From positions 744,001-808,000 of the forward strand of contig NZ_CP093338.1 in NCBI RefSeq assembly GCF_022637395.1: a DNA stretch of 64,000 bases. The letters run 5' to 3'. A model generated the notes under the pieces. The model saw only the letters and a program-made list of their open reading frames with translations. It had not been told where the DNA came from and did not search any database. The translations under genes and the position numbers were made by a program. The stretch comes from Shinella sp. H4-D48 (GTDB taxonomy: Bacteria; Pseudomonadota; Alphaproteobacteria; Rhizobiales; Rhizobiaceae). Position 1 is the stretch's first letter. Each line of letters begins with the position of its first letter. Below are positions 35,178 to 44,732 of this stretch, one piece after another.

Positions 35178-35677
35178 AATGCCGACAGAAGCCATCCTTC
35201 AAGAAAGCGACCATGTCGCCACCCTTCCCGCGCGCCAGGGAAAACAGGGCCAGTCACTTTGATGCTATAGCGCCGGTTGGGGGTTACACCCTCAATGAAG
35301 CATTATTCCAGCGCTTCCAGACGAGGCTTTCAGGTTTCTCCCTGAAAGGCGAAGCGTATCAGACGCCTCTCGATGACCGATTGGGCCAGGGCGGTCGCCG
35401 ATCGGTTGCAACCAATACAGCCACACGCGCGGCAAAGAGCGCCGAAAGGTGTACGCTCCTGATGCCCAAAATCGGGGAGCACCTCAAAACCGCCGAGGCT
35501 CTAATCGCCGCCGGGTGAAAGTTCAGTGGCAGGCCACAATGTCGCGATCGACGATATTCGGGCTGGGATCAGGCTGGTCGCGGAACAGAAACTGACATAG
35601 GCTTCGGCTGCAATTTTTACAGAAAATTAAGATGTTCACACCAGAAACTGGGCTCTTCCACTTCTAGGAGATTTGAT
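35178..35677. other. Gene-poor stretch with a doubtful 101-residue frame
   Basis: An ATG at 35213 opens a 101-residue frame ending at 35518 (MSPPFPRARENRASHFDAIA) with only AAGAAAG before it. Composition is unremarkable, there is no known motif, and the stretch could be non-coding. The LuxR promoter should lie in its right part, which is AT-rich from about 35600. Confidence 0.3.
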
Positions 35678-36409
35678 TTGCCATTTTCGAGCGCGCCGGC
35701 CCTGGAAGAGTTTGTTAGCGAGGCCGTCGATTTGAGATCGGTGCCAACGCGGCGCTACATTGGCCCACATCCGTTTATGGAAAAGCTGCGCAAAGCGGTG
35801 CCATTTGATTTTTTTGCGGTGTCAGGGCTCGATCTGGACGGCTATCGCTTCGGTAGCGGACACTCCATCGACACTGATTTGCCGCCTGCATTTCTGGATG
35901 CTTATTACGGTGATAACCTTCTCAAAACTGACCCTTTTGTCCAGGCGTCAGTGACGGCAACCGAGGTCGTCATCGAAGAAAGGGTCTATGAGGAAACGCC
36001 ACCGCCGCAAAGATTGATATATCTCGCACGTACCTTTGGGGTTTTGAATCGCACGCTGTTTCCGGTACGGCGAGGGGATGTTGTGTTTGGTGCCGTTACC
36101 TTTTCGAGAACGACGCCATTCGGCGACGATGAGATCAGCTTCCTGACCGACCAGGCCGAGGTGACGCATCGCGTGATTACACGCCCGATCATGGAGAAGT
36201 TCTCCGCGCAGACGATGAAACTGAGCGACGGTGAAATCGCCTGTTTGAGATACGCGAGCCTCGGAAAAACCACCGATGATATAGCGACGGCGAGCGGTTA
36301 TACGCCCGACACGGTCAATAGCTATATCAAAACGGCCATCCGCAAGCTTGGCGCCTACAACCGTGTGCACGCGATTGCGGAAGCGATCAGACGTGGGATT
36401 ATTCGATAG
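35678..36409 (+). CDS. LuxR-family regulator with autoinducer-binding-like domain (LuxR solo)
   Basis: A 243-residue protein. Residues about 20-165 resemble the autoinducer-binding domain (FFAVSGLDLDGYRFG, YYGDNLLKTDPFVQ, and VRRGDVVFGAVTFSR). Residues about 180-240 are a GerE-type helix-turn-helix (LSDGEIACLRYASLGKTTDD, then TPDTVNSYIKTAIRKLGA). The TTG start has TAGGAG 7 bases upstream. There is no luxI synthase nearby, so it would answer an outside or unknown signal. Confidence 0.82.
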   Translation: MPFSSAPALEEFVSEAVDLRSVPTRRYIGPHPFMEKLRKAVPFDFFAVSGLDLDGYRFGSGHSIDTDLPPAFLDAYYGDNLLKTDPFVQASVTATEVVIEERVYEETPPPQRLIYLARTFGVLNRTLFPVRRGDVVFGAVTFSRTTPFGDDEISFLTDQAEVTHRVITRPIMEKFSAQTMKLSDGEIACLRYASLGKTTDDIATASGYTPDTVNSYIKTAIRKLGAYNRVHAIAEAIRRGIIR

Positions 36410-36483
36410 CACTCCCCCCGGCCTTTACTTTGGAACAAACGAAGGCTTCGCGCGCACTCCGCTGATAGAAACAGCGACATTTT

Positions 36484-36510
36484 GCTCAATTCTTGAGCGA
36501 AAGCTCAATT
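36484..36510. promoter_or_regulatory. Candidate operator between LuxR and chemoreceptor genes
   Basis: GCTCAATTCTTGAGC (36484-36498) is a perfect inverted repeat with a 3-base centre, and a further GCTCAATT half-site starts at 36503. It lies in the only intergenic region upstream of the chemoreceptor gene. Binding by the LuxR protein is a guess. Confidence 0.35.
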
Positions 36511-36669
36511 ACGCCAGCCCACGTTAAGCTTTCGTTCGGAATTTGCCCCTAGAACTGGGGTGTCAGGACGAAACAACTATCGGAGAGCTTATTTCATCCT
36601 GAGCATGCCCTTGTTTATGGCGCCAAGGCCAAACGGTTCCAGTCATGGCTGACTTAGGGACACGCGCTT

Positions 36670-38484
36670 ATGGCAAATATGGAGCGTATGTTGGGAATGA
36701 TGTCTTTTAGTTTCTCTTCTGATGCCAAGGCCGTGCTGGCCGCAATGAGCAAGTCTCAATCAATTATCGAGTTCGACCTCACCGGAAAAATCCTGACGGC
36801 GAACGAAAACTTCTGCGCCGCGCTCGGCTACGAGCTGCATGAAATCACCGGTCAGCATCACCGTATATTCGTTGACCCGGCCGAGGCCGCCAGCGCCGAA
36901 TACCAACAATTCTGGAGCGATCTTGCCGCCGGCAGGTTTGATCGACGCCAGTATAAGCGGATCGGAAAGGGCGGGAGAGAAGTCTGGATCGAAGCATCGT
37001 ACAATCCGGTTTCGCGTGGCGGTAAGCCCTACAAGGTGATCAAGTTCGCCACAGACATCACCGAGCAGAAGTTGAAGTCTGCCGAGGATGCAGGCAAGCT
37101 CGATGCCCTCTCCCGGTCTCAGGCCGTTATCGAATTTACGCCTTCAGGCGAGATTCTCACAGCCAATCAGAACTTTCTGGATGTTCTGGGTTACCAACTC
37201 GCCGAGATTAAAGGCAAGCATCATTCGATGTTCTGCGACAGCGCTTACACCAATAGCGATGACTACCGGCGCTTCTGGAACCGTCTCGCCGGTGGAGAGT
37301 TTGTCGCTGACGAGTTTCTGCGTATCGGCAAAAATGGCAAGAAGGCTTATATTCAGGCCTCCTACAATCCGGTCTTCAACATGAACGGCAAGGTCAGCAA
37401 GGTCGTAAAATTTGCGACCGATGTTACGACTCGCGTCGAGAACGTGGATCAGCTTGCGCTGGCGCTGCAAAGCGTCGCACAGGGCGATCTCACACCGCAG
37501 CTTTCGTCTCCCTTCCTGCCGGCGCTTGAGAAACTCCGCACGGACTTTAACGGTGCGGCTTCAAAGCTTCGCGCAGCTATGGAAGCGGTCTCGCACAATG
37601 CAGGTGCCATAGCGGCAGCTTCCCAGGAAATCCGATCTGCCTCTGATGATCTCTCTCGGCGAACGGAGCAGCAGGCGGCCTCTGTTGAGGAGACAGCCGC
37701 TGCACTCGAGGAAATAACGACTACGGTTGCCGATTCCAGCCACCGGGCACAGGAAGCGGGTCAGCTTGTGCGCAAGACGAAAGAAAACGCCGAGCGCTCC
37801 GGCCTTGTTGTGCGCCAGGCTGTCGAGGCGATGGGCAAGATCGAGTCTTCTGCGTCTGAGATTAGCAATATTATCGGTGTAATTGACGAAATCGCCTTTC
37901 AGACCAATCTTCTCGCGCTGAATGCCGGCGTTGAAGCCGCACGCGCAGGCGACGCAGGCAAGGGCTTTGCCGTCGTTGCACAGGAAGTCCGCGAGCTTGC
38001 GCAGCGGTCGGCCAAAGCCGCTAAAGAGATCAAGGACCTCATCGGCACCTCAAACGGCCATGTGAAGAGCGGCGTGGCGCTTGTTGGTGAGACAGGCAAG
38101 GCCTTGGAGGAAATCGTCGGTCAGGTCGTGCAAGTCGATGGCAATGTTGGCGCTATTGTTGGGGCGTCGAAAGAACAGGCGACCGGCCTGAAGGAAATCA
38201 ACACGGCCGTTAATACGATCGATCAGGGCACACAGCAGAATGCCGCCATGGTCGAAGAAACATCAGCTGCTGCGCACAGCCTTGCAAAGGAAGCAGACGC
38301 ACTCTTCCGGTTGCTATCGCAATTCAATATTGGCGCGAGCACGAATTCACGACGCTCCATACCAGCGCCCGTATTGACTGCCTCTCGCCATGCTGGTTCG
38401 CCAGCCCGTCAGATAATGGCCAAAGTAGCAAATGCATTCCAGGGAAATGCTGCCATCAAGAATGACAGCTGGGAGGAGTTTTGA
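36670..38484 (+). CDS. Soluble methyl-accepting chemotaxis protein with two PAS domains
   Basis: A 604-residue receptor without membrane helices. Two PAS-PAC units (about 25-140 and 145-265) share ILTANENFCAALGY / ILTANQNFLDVLGY and VWIEASYNPV / AYIQASYNPV. The signalling domain has the conserved hairpin tip EIAFQTNLLALNAGVEAARA and GFAVVAQEVRELAQRS. BdlA and Aer-like receptors have this plan and sense redox or internal energy. It is coupled to the cheW gene by a TGATG overlap. Confidence 0.92.
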   Translation: MANMERMLGMMSFSFSSDAKAVLAAMSKSQSIIEFDLTGKILTANENFCAALGYELHEITGQHHRIFVDPAEAASAEYQQFWSDLAAGRFDRRQYKRIGKGGREVWIEASYNPVSRGGKPYKVIKFATDITEQKLKSAEDAGKLDALSRSQAVIEFTPSGEILTANQNFLDVLGYQLAEIKGKHHSMFCDSAYTNSDDYRRFWNRLAGGEFVADEFLRIGKNGKKAYIQASYNPVFNMNGKVSKVVKFATDVTTRVENVDQLALALQSVAQGDLTPQLSSPFLPALEKLRTDFNGAASKLRAAMEAVSHNAGAIAAASQEIRSASDDLSRRTEQQAASVEETAAALEEITTTVADSSHRAQEAGQLVRKTKENAERSGLVVRQAVEAMGKIESSASEISNIIGVIDEIAFQTNLLALNAGVEAARAGDAGKGFAVVAQEVRELAQRSAKAAKEIKDLIGTSNGHVKSGVALVGETGKALEEIVGQVVQVDGNVGAIVGASKEQATGLKEINTAVNTIDQGTQQNAAMVEETSAAAHSLAKEADALFRLLSQFNIGASTNSRRSIPAPVLTASRHAGSPARQIMAKVANAFQGNAAIKNDSWEEF

Positions 38485-38954
38485 TGTCCAACCTTTCGCG
38501 CGATATGAACGGTCAAACGACGCTCGACATCATCGCTTTCCAGCTTGGGGGGCAGACATTCTGCATCCAAACAACCTCTGTTCGCGAAATTCGCGGATGG
38601 GCGCCATCGACACCTCTGCCGCATTCCTCGCCGGAGGTTCTTGGAATAATCAATCTGCGCGGGACCGTCATACCGACGATCGATCTGTCGCTTAAGCTCG
38701 GAATGCGTTCGGGCGAGAGATCGGAGAGAAGTGCCATCGTCGTGGTCGAGGTCAGCGGTAAACCGATGGGGCTCGTGGTTGATCAAGTGACCGATATGCT
38801 GTCTGTCACCGCCGATCAGTTACAGCCGACGCCTGATATTATCGGCCCCTTCGACCGGTCCTGTTGCGAAGGTATCATTACCCACATGTCGGGTATGATC
38901 TGTTTTCTCAATCTGAATTCTATGTTCGCGCCTGGCGACACGCTGGCAGCTTAG
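38484..38954 (+). CDS. cheW: CheW chemotaxis adaptor
   Basis: A 156-residue CheW: IIAFQLGGQTFCIQTTSVREI, the VLGIINLRGTVIPTIDLSLKLG core near residue 53 and VDQVTDMLSV. It links receptors to the CheA kinase. GGGAGGAG lies before the overlapping start. No cheA, cheB or cheR is beside it, so this pair must plug into a cluster elsewhere. Confidence 0.92.
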   Translation: MSNLSRDMNGQTTLDIIAFQLGGQTFCIQTTSVREIRGWAPSTPLPHSSPEVLGIINLRGTVIPTIDLSLKLGMRSGERSERSAIVVVEVSGKPMGLVVDQVTDMLSVTADQLQPTPDIIGPFDRSCCEGIITHMSGMICFLNLNSMFAPGDTLAA

Positions 38955-39089
38955 CGGTTTGCTGCACACGGTTAAGGCGAGATACCTTAACGCCCCTTCA
39001 ACGCATATCCATTAATGTCGTAATCACCTGGGAAGATGCATTCCTAATAGTACCGGCATGACGCCATTTCTGGCTCCAGGGGGTCCTTC

Positions 39090-40670
39090 ATGCCGTCAAT
39101 GCATTCAAACCGTGCCAAATGGGAGGCAATGGTCTGGCTCTTCGTGTTTGCGATAATCTACGGAGCGGCGCTCTTCTTCAACGCGCATGAAGTGCTTGAT
39201 ACCTATTTTCGCATACATGAGCAGTATGATCTCGACGAAATATTCACTGCCTTGAACATAGCCGGAGCGCTCGGTCTGATCTATTCGGTGCTTCGCATCA
39301 AGGATATGTCTCGAGAGATCCAGCGACGCCTGACGGCGGAGAAAAATGTCGACTGGATTGCCTGCCACGATCCACTGACAGAGTTACCCAACAGACGGTA
39401 CTTGGCCTCTACCCTCCTGAATCCGCAGATCCTACCGTGCAAAGACGGAACCGCGATCTTTAGCATCGATCTTGACGGCTTCAAGAAGGTCAACGATCTC
39501 CTCGGGCACGATCAGGGAGATCGTGTTCTGAAGGCCGTGGCCGAACGGCTGACCTGCATTTTCCCCCACGACAATGTCTATCGATTGGGAGGGGACGAAT
39601 TTGTCGTGGTTATTGAGCGAAAAGGCAACCAGGATCTGACGGCCGTTGGAAGACACATGGTCGTTGCGATCAGCAAACCAATCTCCATAAATGGTGCTAC
39701 CGTCGAGATTGGATCGAGTGTCGGTTTTGCGCGCATACCTGAAGACAGCAGAACACTGGCGGAAGCCCTTCAATATTCCGATTGCGCTATGTACGCGGCA
39801 AAGAAGGAGGGCCGCAACGTCGTCAAGGCGTTCTTGCCGGTAATGCAGGAGGAGTTGGTCCGGCGGATCCAGATGGAAGCGGATCTGAAGCTGGCCATGA
39901 AACTGAAGAAAATCCGTCCCTACTATCAGCCTCTCGTAGACCTCAAGACCCAACAAACTGTCGGATACGAAGCTCTTGCCCGGTGGGAGATGTCACCGGG
40001 CAAATTCATTCCGCCATGCGAATTCATTCCGCTGGCCGAGGACGCCGGATTGATTGTCGAGCTCACTGACCAGTTGTTCCGCATCGCCTGCCAGGATGCG
40101 CTGTCGTGGCCCGCTCACACTGTTCTTTCCTTCAATATTTCTCCGGTACAACTGAGCGATCGACTGCTTGGACTGCGCCTCCTTAAGATTCTCGGCGAAG
40201 TCGGACTACCTGTCCACCGACTGGAGCTTGAAGTCACGGAAAGCGCGCTCATCAACGATCCGGAAACAGCCCGTGGTGTTCTTGACGATCTTGTCAAATC
40301 CGGCATCAATATCGCACTGGATGATTTCGGAACCGGCTATTCCAGTCTCTCACAGCTGTCGAGCTACAATTTCAATAAGATCAAGATCGACAGAAGCTTC
40401 GTGGCAACATTCGAAGACAGCGACAGGCAGGAGAAGATCGTCCGTGCGATCATAGCGCTCGGGGCCGGGCTCGGGGTGAAGATCACCGCCGAGGGCATCG
40501 AAGACGAAACCCAACTCCGCCGTCTACAAGATCTTGGATGCGACATAGGACAGGGATATCTCCTCGGTAAGCCTTGCCCGATCGAGAAGACGTTGAAGGT
40601 TGCCGAACGAAATCTCGCAGAGCCTGACCGATCAACCGTTAAGCCGATAAAACGTCACATCACTCAATAG
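39090..40670 (+). CDS. Membrane GGDEF-EAL protein
   Basis: A 526-residue protein with two N-terminal membrane helices (about residues 13-32 and 52-68). The GGDEF domain from about 90 has DPLTELPNRRYLA and an intact RLGGDEFVVV. The EAL domain from about 260 has YEALARW, SFNISPVQL, ALDDFGTGYSSLSQL, KIDRSFV and TAEGIE, all needed for phosphodiesterase activity. It may both make and break cyclic di-GMP; the phosphodiesterase side looks complete. Confidence 0.92.
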   Translation: MPSMHSNRAKWEAMVWLFVFAIIYGAALFFNAHEVLDTYFRIHEQYDLDEIFTALNIAGALGLIYSVLRIKDMSREIQRRLTAEKNVDWIACHDPLTELPNRRYLASTLLNPQILPCKDGTAIFSIDLDGFKKVNDLLGHDQGDRVLKAVAERLTCIFPHDNVYRLGGDEFVVVIERKGNQDLTAVGRHMVVAISKPISINGATVEIGSSVGFARIPEDSRTLAEALQYSDCAMYAAKKEGRNVVKAFLPVMQEELVRRIQMEADLKLAMKLKKIRPYYQPLVDLKTQQTVGYEALARWEMSPGKFIPPCEFIPLAEDAGLIVELTDQLFRIACQDALSWPAHTVLSFNISPVQLSDRLLGLRLLKILGEVGLPVHRLELEVTESALINDPETARGVLDDLVKSGINIALDDFGTGYSSLSQLSSYNFNKIKIDRSFVATFEDSDRQEKIVRAIIALGAGLGVKITAEGIEDETQLRRLQDLGCDIGQGYLLGKPCPIEKTLKVAERNLAEPDRSTVKPIKRHITQ

Positions 40671-40881
40671 GCTTTTAAGCGAAAAGGATGTCAAATAGAT
40701 ATGCAATTCTATATTGCATGATCTGGTTTATCAGCTTCCCCGTTTGAGTGGGCATACAGGTTTCCCGCATCGCGAGCTGGCCGCTCAACGAAAGGGACTG
40801 CGGTCGATTCCATGACCGCAATTCCACTTCGTGCGCGCGATTTTAGTTGTAGGACTCTTCTACAGCCGCATAAGCTGCCTT

Positions 40882-41148
40882 TCATATATAAAAACGGATG
40901 ATCGCCACTAGGGCAAGAAACATACTGGGGCCGGCGATTTCCAACCATCGCGTCGTGTGCTGATCGCGTCGGGCGCGGACACGCTGGTGCATATCGGCCA
41001 CTTCAGCACGCATCGCGGCCAGTATGTCGAGTTCGGCTTGGGTGTCCCTGGGCCTGTAAGCGGAGCGTCTCACCGGCTCGTCGATTTCCTCGAGATATTC
41101 ACGCCATTGCGCATCGCTCTCGAAGCCGTGTTTGCGGATATCCGTCAT
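40882..41148 (-). CDS. Hypothetical protein with C-terminal membrane helix
   Basis: An 88-residue protein (MTDIRKHGFESDAQWREYLE). Residues 1-65 are charged and probably helical; residues 70-88 form a single hydrophobic end (PSMFLALVAIIRFYI). It starts 12 bases after the SDR stop, so the two are one transcript. GAGGCGAAC precedes the ATG. No family recognised. Confidence 0.6.
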   Translation of the reverse strand: MTDIRKHGFESDAQWREYLEEIDEPVRRSAYRPRDTQAELDILAAMRAEVADMHQRVRARRDQHTTRWLEIAGPSMFLALVAIIRFYI

Positions 41149-41159
41149 GTTCGCCTCCC

Positions 41160-42029
41160 TCAGATCATGATCTCGCCGCCGGTAACGGGGATCACCGCGC
41201 CCGTCATGTAGCTTCCGAGATCAGAGGCGAGTAGAACATAGGCGCCGGCAAGTTCGGCCGGCTGACCTGCGCGGCCAAGCAGTGCCTGTTTTCCGAAATC
41301 CCTGGTCTTGTCGGGCGACATGGTGGAAGGGATGAGCGGCGTCCAGATCGGTCCAGGCGCGACCGCGTTGACGCGAATACCCCTGTCGGCGACCATCTCC
41401 GCCAGGCCGGCAGTGAAATTCGAAATCGCCCCTTTTGTCGACGCATATGCCAGAAGATGCGACGACGGCTGGCGGGACTGGATCGAGGTCGTGTTGATGA
41501 TGGAACTGCCCGGCTTCATGTGCGGGATCGCAGCACGCGACAGAAAGAATGGGGCGTATATGTTGGTTCGGAAGGTCTGGTCCCACTCCTCGGTGCTGAT
41601 ATCGGCGATATCGCCATAGGTTCGCTGGAACGCGGCGTTGTTGACGAGAATGTCGATCCGCCCGAAGTTCTCGAGGCATTGGCGGACGAGATGCTCGCAA
41701 TGCTCCTCGCGCGTAATGTCGCCCGGCAGAACCACGGCCTTGCGGCCTGCGGCCTCGACGAGACGCGCAGTATCGTTCGCGTCCTGGTCCTCACTCAAGT
41801 AGGAGATCACGATGTCGGCGCCTTCCCGTGCGAAGGCGATGGCAACAGCGCGACCGATACCGGAGTCCCCGCCGGTAATCAGTGCCACCCTTCCTTCGAG
41901 ACGGCCGGCTCCGACATAGCTTTCTTCGCCATGATCGGGCGGCGGATTCATTGCGTTCGTCAGGCCAGGAGGACTTTGCTGCTGTTCGGGTTGTGGCGGA
42001 ACGGGGCGACGCACGTTGTTCTCAGACAT
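41160..42029 (-). CDS. Short-chain dehydrogenase/reductase of the YhdF/GsiB-neighbour type
   Basis: A 289-residue SDR with a 45-residue proline-rich N-terminal extension (PVPPQPEQQQSPPG) common in stress-related SDRs. The cofactor loop is ALITGGDSGIGRAVA near residue 51, NNAAFQRTYGD is the NNAG motif, and the catalytic Ser and Tyr-x-x-x-Lys are in TTSIQSRQ and AYASTKGAIS. GGAG precedes the ATG at 42029. Its substrate is unknown. A GGAAC-N16-AGTT promoter lies upstream. Confidence 0.88.
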   Translation of the reverse strand: MSENNVRRPVPPQPEQQQSPPGLTNAMNPPPDHGEESYVGAGRLEGRVALITGGDSGIGRAVAIAFAREGADIVISYLSEDQDANDTARLVEAAGRKAVVLPGDITREEHCEHLVRQCLENFGRIDILVNNAAFQRTYGDIADISTEEWDQTFRTNIYAPFFLSRAAIPHMKPGSSIINTTSIQSRQPSSHLLAYASTKGAISNFTAGLAEMVADRGIRVNAVAPGPIWTPLIPSTMSPDKTRDFGKQALLGRAGQPAELAGAYVLLASDLGSYMTGAVIPVTGGEIMI

Positions 42030-42061
42030 CTCGGTCTCCGTATGAGTGGGTTCGCTCACCC

Positions 42062-42086
42062 AACTCGGCGTGCGCCGCGATGTTCC
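42062..42086 (-). promoter_or_regulatory. EcfG-type promoter for the SDR gene
   Basis: Minus strand: GGAAC at 42086-42082, 16 bases, AGTT at 42065-42062, 33 bp before the SDR start. It matches the stress promoter pattern with A before GTT. Confidence 0.4.
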
Positions 42087-42291
42087 CTTCTGCACGGCTA
42101 ACCCTAAAGGCCGGCAAGATCCCGCACGTAAATCAAAGGTGTGGGGGACATATCTGCACGCTTCGGGTTGAAGATTTGCTCCGAACATGGCCTGAAGCGG
42201 CCCCCGAAACTGCAGGTGCGGTAGACGTCGCACCCGGAGTTTCCATTTTTGCAATCTCGGCTCTCTGCAAAGCGCGTCGCGCCAGACCGGT

Positions 42292-42786
42292 CTAATCCGC
42301 CGAATCCGCAGCAATATGGCTGTCGATGCCGCGTGTCGTCAGGCCTGCGGCAGACACATCGCGCACACCCTTTACGCTTCGAACCAAGCGGAGAAGGTGT
42401 TTTCGGTCATCCTCACTGTCAACGGCGCCTTCGAGTTCGGCAACGCCGCCGCGGATGGATATCTGCAGCATGTCGAGTTCCACGCGGCCGTCTTCCTCGA
42501 GCGCTTCCATGATACGAGCCTCCAGATCGTCATCGCTGATCGTGCCGGCCTCATCGTCGGAGAATGGCTTCGGTGCTCCGTCCACGTCCCGTGCGTCGGG
42601 ATCCGATATAACGGCAAGGCGCTCGTTATCGATCTGGTCAAGTTCGGATCCGCGTGCGCCATAGGGTGCGTTGCCGCCAGCCTTGCGGCCGTCATCATTG
42701 TCCGAGTACGGCCAGCCGTCGCGGATATCCCGCTCTTCATAGTCGCGAAAGTCTTCTTCGCGGGATGGGTGCTTGGGATCGGTCAT
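42292..42786 (-). CDS. BON-domain protein
   Basis: A 164-residue acidic protein. Residues 1-90 are low complexity and charged (DFRDYEERDIRDGWPYSDND). Residues about 95-155 form a BON domain (DLEARIMEALEEDGRVELD, then GGVAELEGAVDSEDDRKHLL). BON domains bind membranes or phospholipids in stress proteins such as OsmY. No signal peptide is seen. An EcfG-like promoter lies upstream. Confidence 0.8.
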   Translation of the reverse strand: MTDPKHPSREEDFRDYEERDIRDGWPYSDNDDGRKAGGNAPYGARGSELDQIDNERLAVISDPDARDVDGAPKPFSDDEAGTISDDDLEARIMEALEEDGRVELDMLQISIRGGVAELEGAVDSEDDRKHLLRLVRSVKGVRDVSAAGLTTRGIDSHIAADSAD

Positions 42787-42822
42787 CGTCGTTTCCTCGC
42801 TCAAAATTGGCGTCGTACCCGT

Positions 42823-42848
42823 AACCGATGAGTGTTCAGCGTTGTTCC
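42823..42848 (-). promoter_or_regulatory. EcfG-type promoter for the BON gene
   Basis: Minus strand: GGAAC at 42848-42844, 17 bases, GGTT at 42826-42823, 37 bp before the start at 42786. Confidence 0.5.
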
Positions 42849-43115
42849 ACGCACACTTTCGCAAGTCAGTACGACGCCCCGCCACTTGAAGCATTCAAGG
42901 ACAATCTGCCGAAGAGAGTGGCCGGCGCAAATCAACCGCCTTCCCCCCGCGCAGACAGCCAATTCTCGCAACGAAAACGCAAAACATTGGAGAACGCGAA
43001 CGAGGAGCTGCGCACGGGTTTCCGCAGCCAACCGAAGAATAGCAACTAACCGGCGGTATATCTTATGAACTCAAGTCGGCAGAGGTGTTGGCCGCTGCTA
43101 ACACGTTCAGACAGA
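42849..43115. other. Gene-free stretch
   Basis: Only short frames without ribosome sites. It separates the BON gene promoter from the end of the topoisomerase gene. No feature supported. Confidence 0.4.
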
Positions 43116-44195
43116 TCATGTGCCCTGCTGAACCACAGTCGAGCGCTTTTTCAACCAGCGGAACACACGGATTTCATCCTCATCCAGCCAATCCAGCAGA
43201 CGTTTTGCACTGGTTTTCAGCTTCAGCACATCGCGCAGCTTGCCTTCATGAAAGTCCTCGAAGACCGCCGGATGAATGTATGACGAGCGGCATACGGCAC
43301 GCGTGTTTACGAGTTTCGCCGCGACCGTATCGATCGCCTGATTGATCTGTCTGGTGAGTTCGCGCTTGGTCGGCGAAACGTCGACAGCGGCGAGTGCCTC
43401 AACCGCCATGCAAGTGGCACCCCATGTGCGAAACTGCTTCGAGCTGAAACCGTCGCCGGTGATCTCGCGGATATAGGCATTCACGTCCTGCGAGGAGATA
43501 GGCCGGCAGCCACCTTCGTCACACACATACTGAAAAAGATGTTGCCCGGGCAATTCTTGAAGCTTGCGGACCACGTTGGCAATGCGCCGGTCGCTGTGGA
43601 CAAGGTTCCACTCTTTGCCCGACTTTCCTTTAAAACGGAACTTGAGATTGCCGCCGTCGACGCTGACATGCCGGTTGCGCAAAGTCGTCAGGCCGTAGGA
43701 CTTGTTCGTTTCTGCATAGGCCGCATTGCCGACGCGAATATAGAGATTGTCGAGCATCCAAATGACAGTGGCCAGTGCCTTGTCAAAAGTGAGCCCCGGG
43801 GACCGCAGGTCGCGTTCCACGCGCGCACGCAGGTCTGGCAGACGGTTCGCAAACTCGACAAGCCGGTCAAATTTGGCGCGTCCGCGCTCGGCGTGCCAAC
43901 CAGGATGATAGCGGTACTGGCGCCGACGCCGCGCGTCCTTTCCGACAGCCTGCAAATGAGAATAAGGGTTGGTGGAGATCAACACATCGGTATAAGCAGG
44001 CGGTATCGCAAGGGCATTCAATCGGGCAATTTCTGTGCGGTCTGTGATCCGTCGCCCGTCGGGCCCATAATACAGGTATCCTCTGGCGCCCTGTTTTCGC
44101 GTGATACCCGTTTCCAAGCCTTCGATGTAAACCAACCGCGCGTGCAGGTCGGTATCGGGAGAGGAATCGGCCAACGCGCGGATCATCTGGTTCAT
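43116..44195 (-). CDS. DNA topoisomerase IB, bacterial (poxvirus-like) type
   Basis: A 359-residue enzyme that relaxes supercoils through a 3'-phosphotyrosine. N-terminal domain: GYLYYGPDGRRI and LAIPPAYTDVLIS. Catalytic residues are visible in RFKGKSGKEWN, HLFQY, KQFRTWGATCMAVEAL and CRSSYIHPAVFEDF, the last carrying the nucleophile Tyr. Length is normal for the family. An EcfG-like promoter ends only about 10 bases before the ATG, so the message would be nearly leaderless, or the true start is Met4 (44186). Confidence 0.92.
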   Translation of the reverse strand: MNQMIRALADSSPDTDLHARLVYIEGLETGITRKQGARGYLYYGPDGRRITDRTEIARLNALAIPPAYTDVLISTNPYSHLQAVGKDARRRRQYRYHPGWHAERGRAKFDRLVEFANRLPDLRARVERDLRSPGLTFDKALATVIWMLDNLYIRVGNAAYAETNKSYGLTTLRNRHVSVDGGNLKFRFKGKSGKEWNLVHSDRRIANVVRKLQELPGQHLFQYVCDEGGCRPISSQDVNAYIREITGDGFSSKQFRTWGATCMAVEALAAVDVSPTKRELTRQINQAIDTVAAKLVNTRAVCRSSYIHPAVFEDFHEGKLRDVLKLKTSAKRLLDWLDEDEIRVFRWLKKRSTVVQQGT

Positions 44196-44203
44196 GACGC
44201 GAT

Positions 44204-44228
44204 AACTCTCGGACCGGTCTGCTGTTCC
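44204..44228 (-). promoter_or_regulatory. EcfG-type promoter for topoisomerase IB
   Basis: Minus strand: GGAAC at 44228-44224, 16 bases, AGTT at 44207-44204. It sits immediately upstream of the start at 44195. Confidence 0.4.
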
Positions 44229-44511
44229 CCGAACAACGGCGTGTCGTAGGGCGTGTTTCTACAAGGGGCTTTCGGAGAAGCGCGGTGTCTATAGCGACGA
44301 CTCAAGCGTTGGCCTGCTTGCCCCACCACCGAAACACTCGGCTGCGACAGGCTCGATCAGGACCGAGCCGACAGTCCGCTTCTCCGGCGCTTCAACGATG
44401 ACACCCCGTTCTCGGTCCATTGAAAGTCGAGAAAGTCGTCGGTTTCGGAACGGCTGAAGCCGACTTGGCGACAGAGCATAAGTCTGCGGGCAGTCGCCAT
44501 CGTCTCTGCCG
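44229..44511. other. Gene-free stretch
   Basis: No gene, ribosome site or clear repeat. On the plus strand it looks like coding-like debris without an open frame. Confidence 0.35.
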
Positions 44512-44718
44512 TTATTCTATCGCCCCAAGATCGTTCAAAGCTTTCAGTTGATCAACGGCAGGCTCACCGTCCACAAAAACCCGAAAAGCTTTGCCTTGAT
44601 TCTTGAGTCCCTGCGCCGCTTTCAACGCGTCCGGAAAGACCAGTTTCGGCTCATCGCGCGTGTCGCTTCCGCCAGGGTCGAGTGAGCTGAGCGCAACGAT
44701 CTGATAAGTGGTCGGCAT
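44512..44718 (-). CDS. Hypothetical small soluble protein
   Basis: A 68-residue protein (MPTTYQIVALSSLDPGGSDT) with CAGGAGAACGGA before the ATG at 44718. It carries KLVFPDALKAAQGLKNQGKA and FRVFVDGEPAVDQL. It follows the next small gene by 14 bases and is probably co-transcribed with it. Unknown family. Confidence 0.6.
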   Translation of the reverse strand: MPTTYQIVALSSLDPGGSDTRDEPKLVFPDALKAAQGLKNQGKAFRVFVDGEPAVDQLKALNDLGAIE

Positions 44719-44732
44719 TCCGTTCTCCTGTT

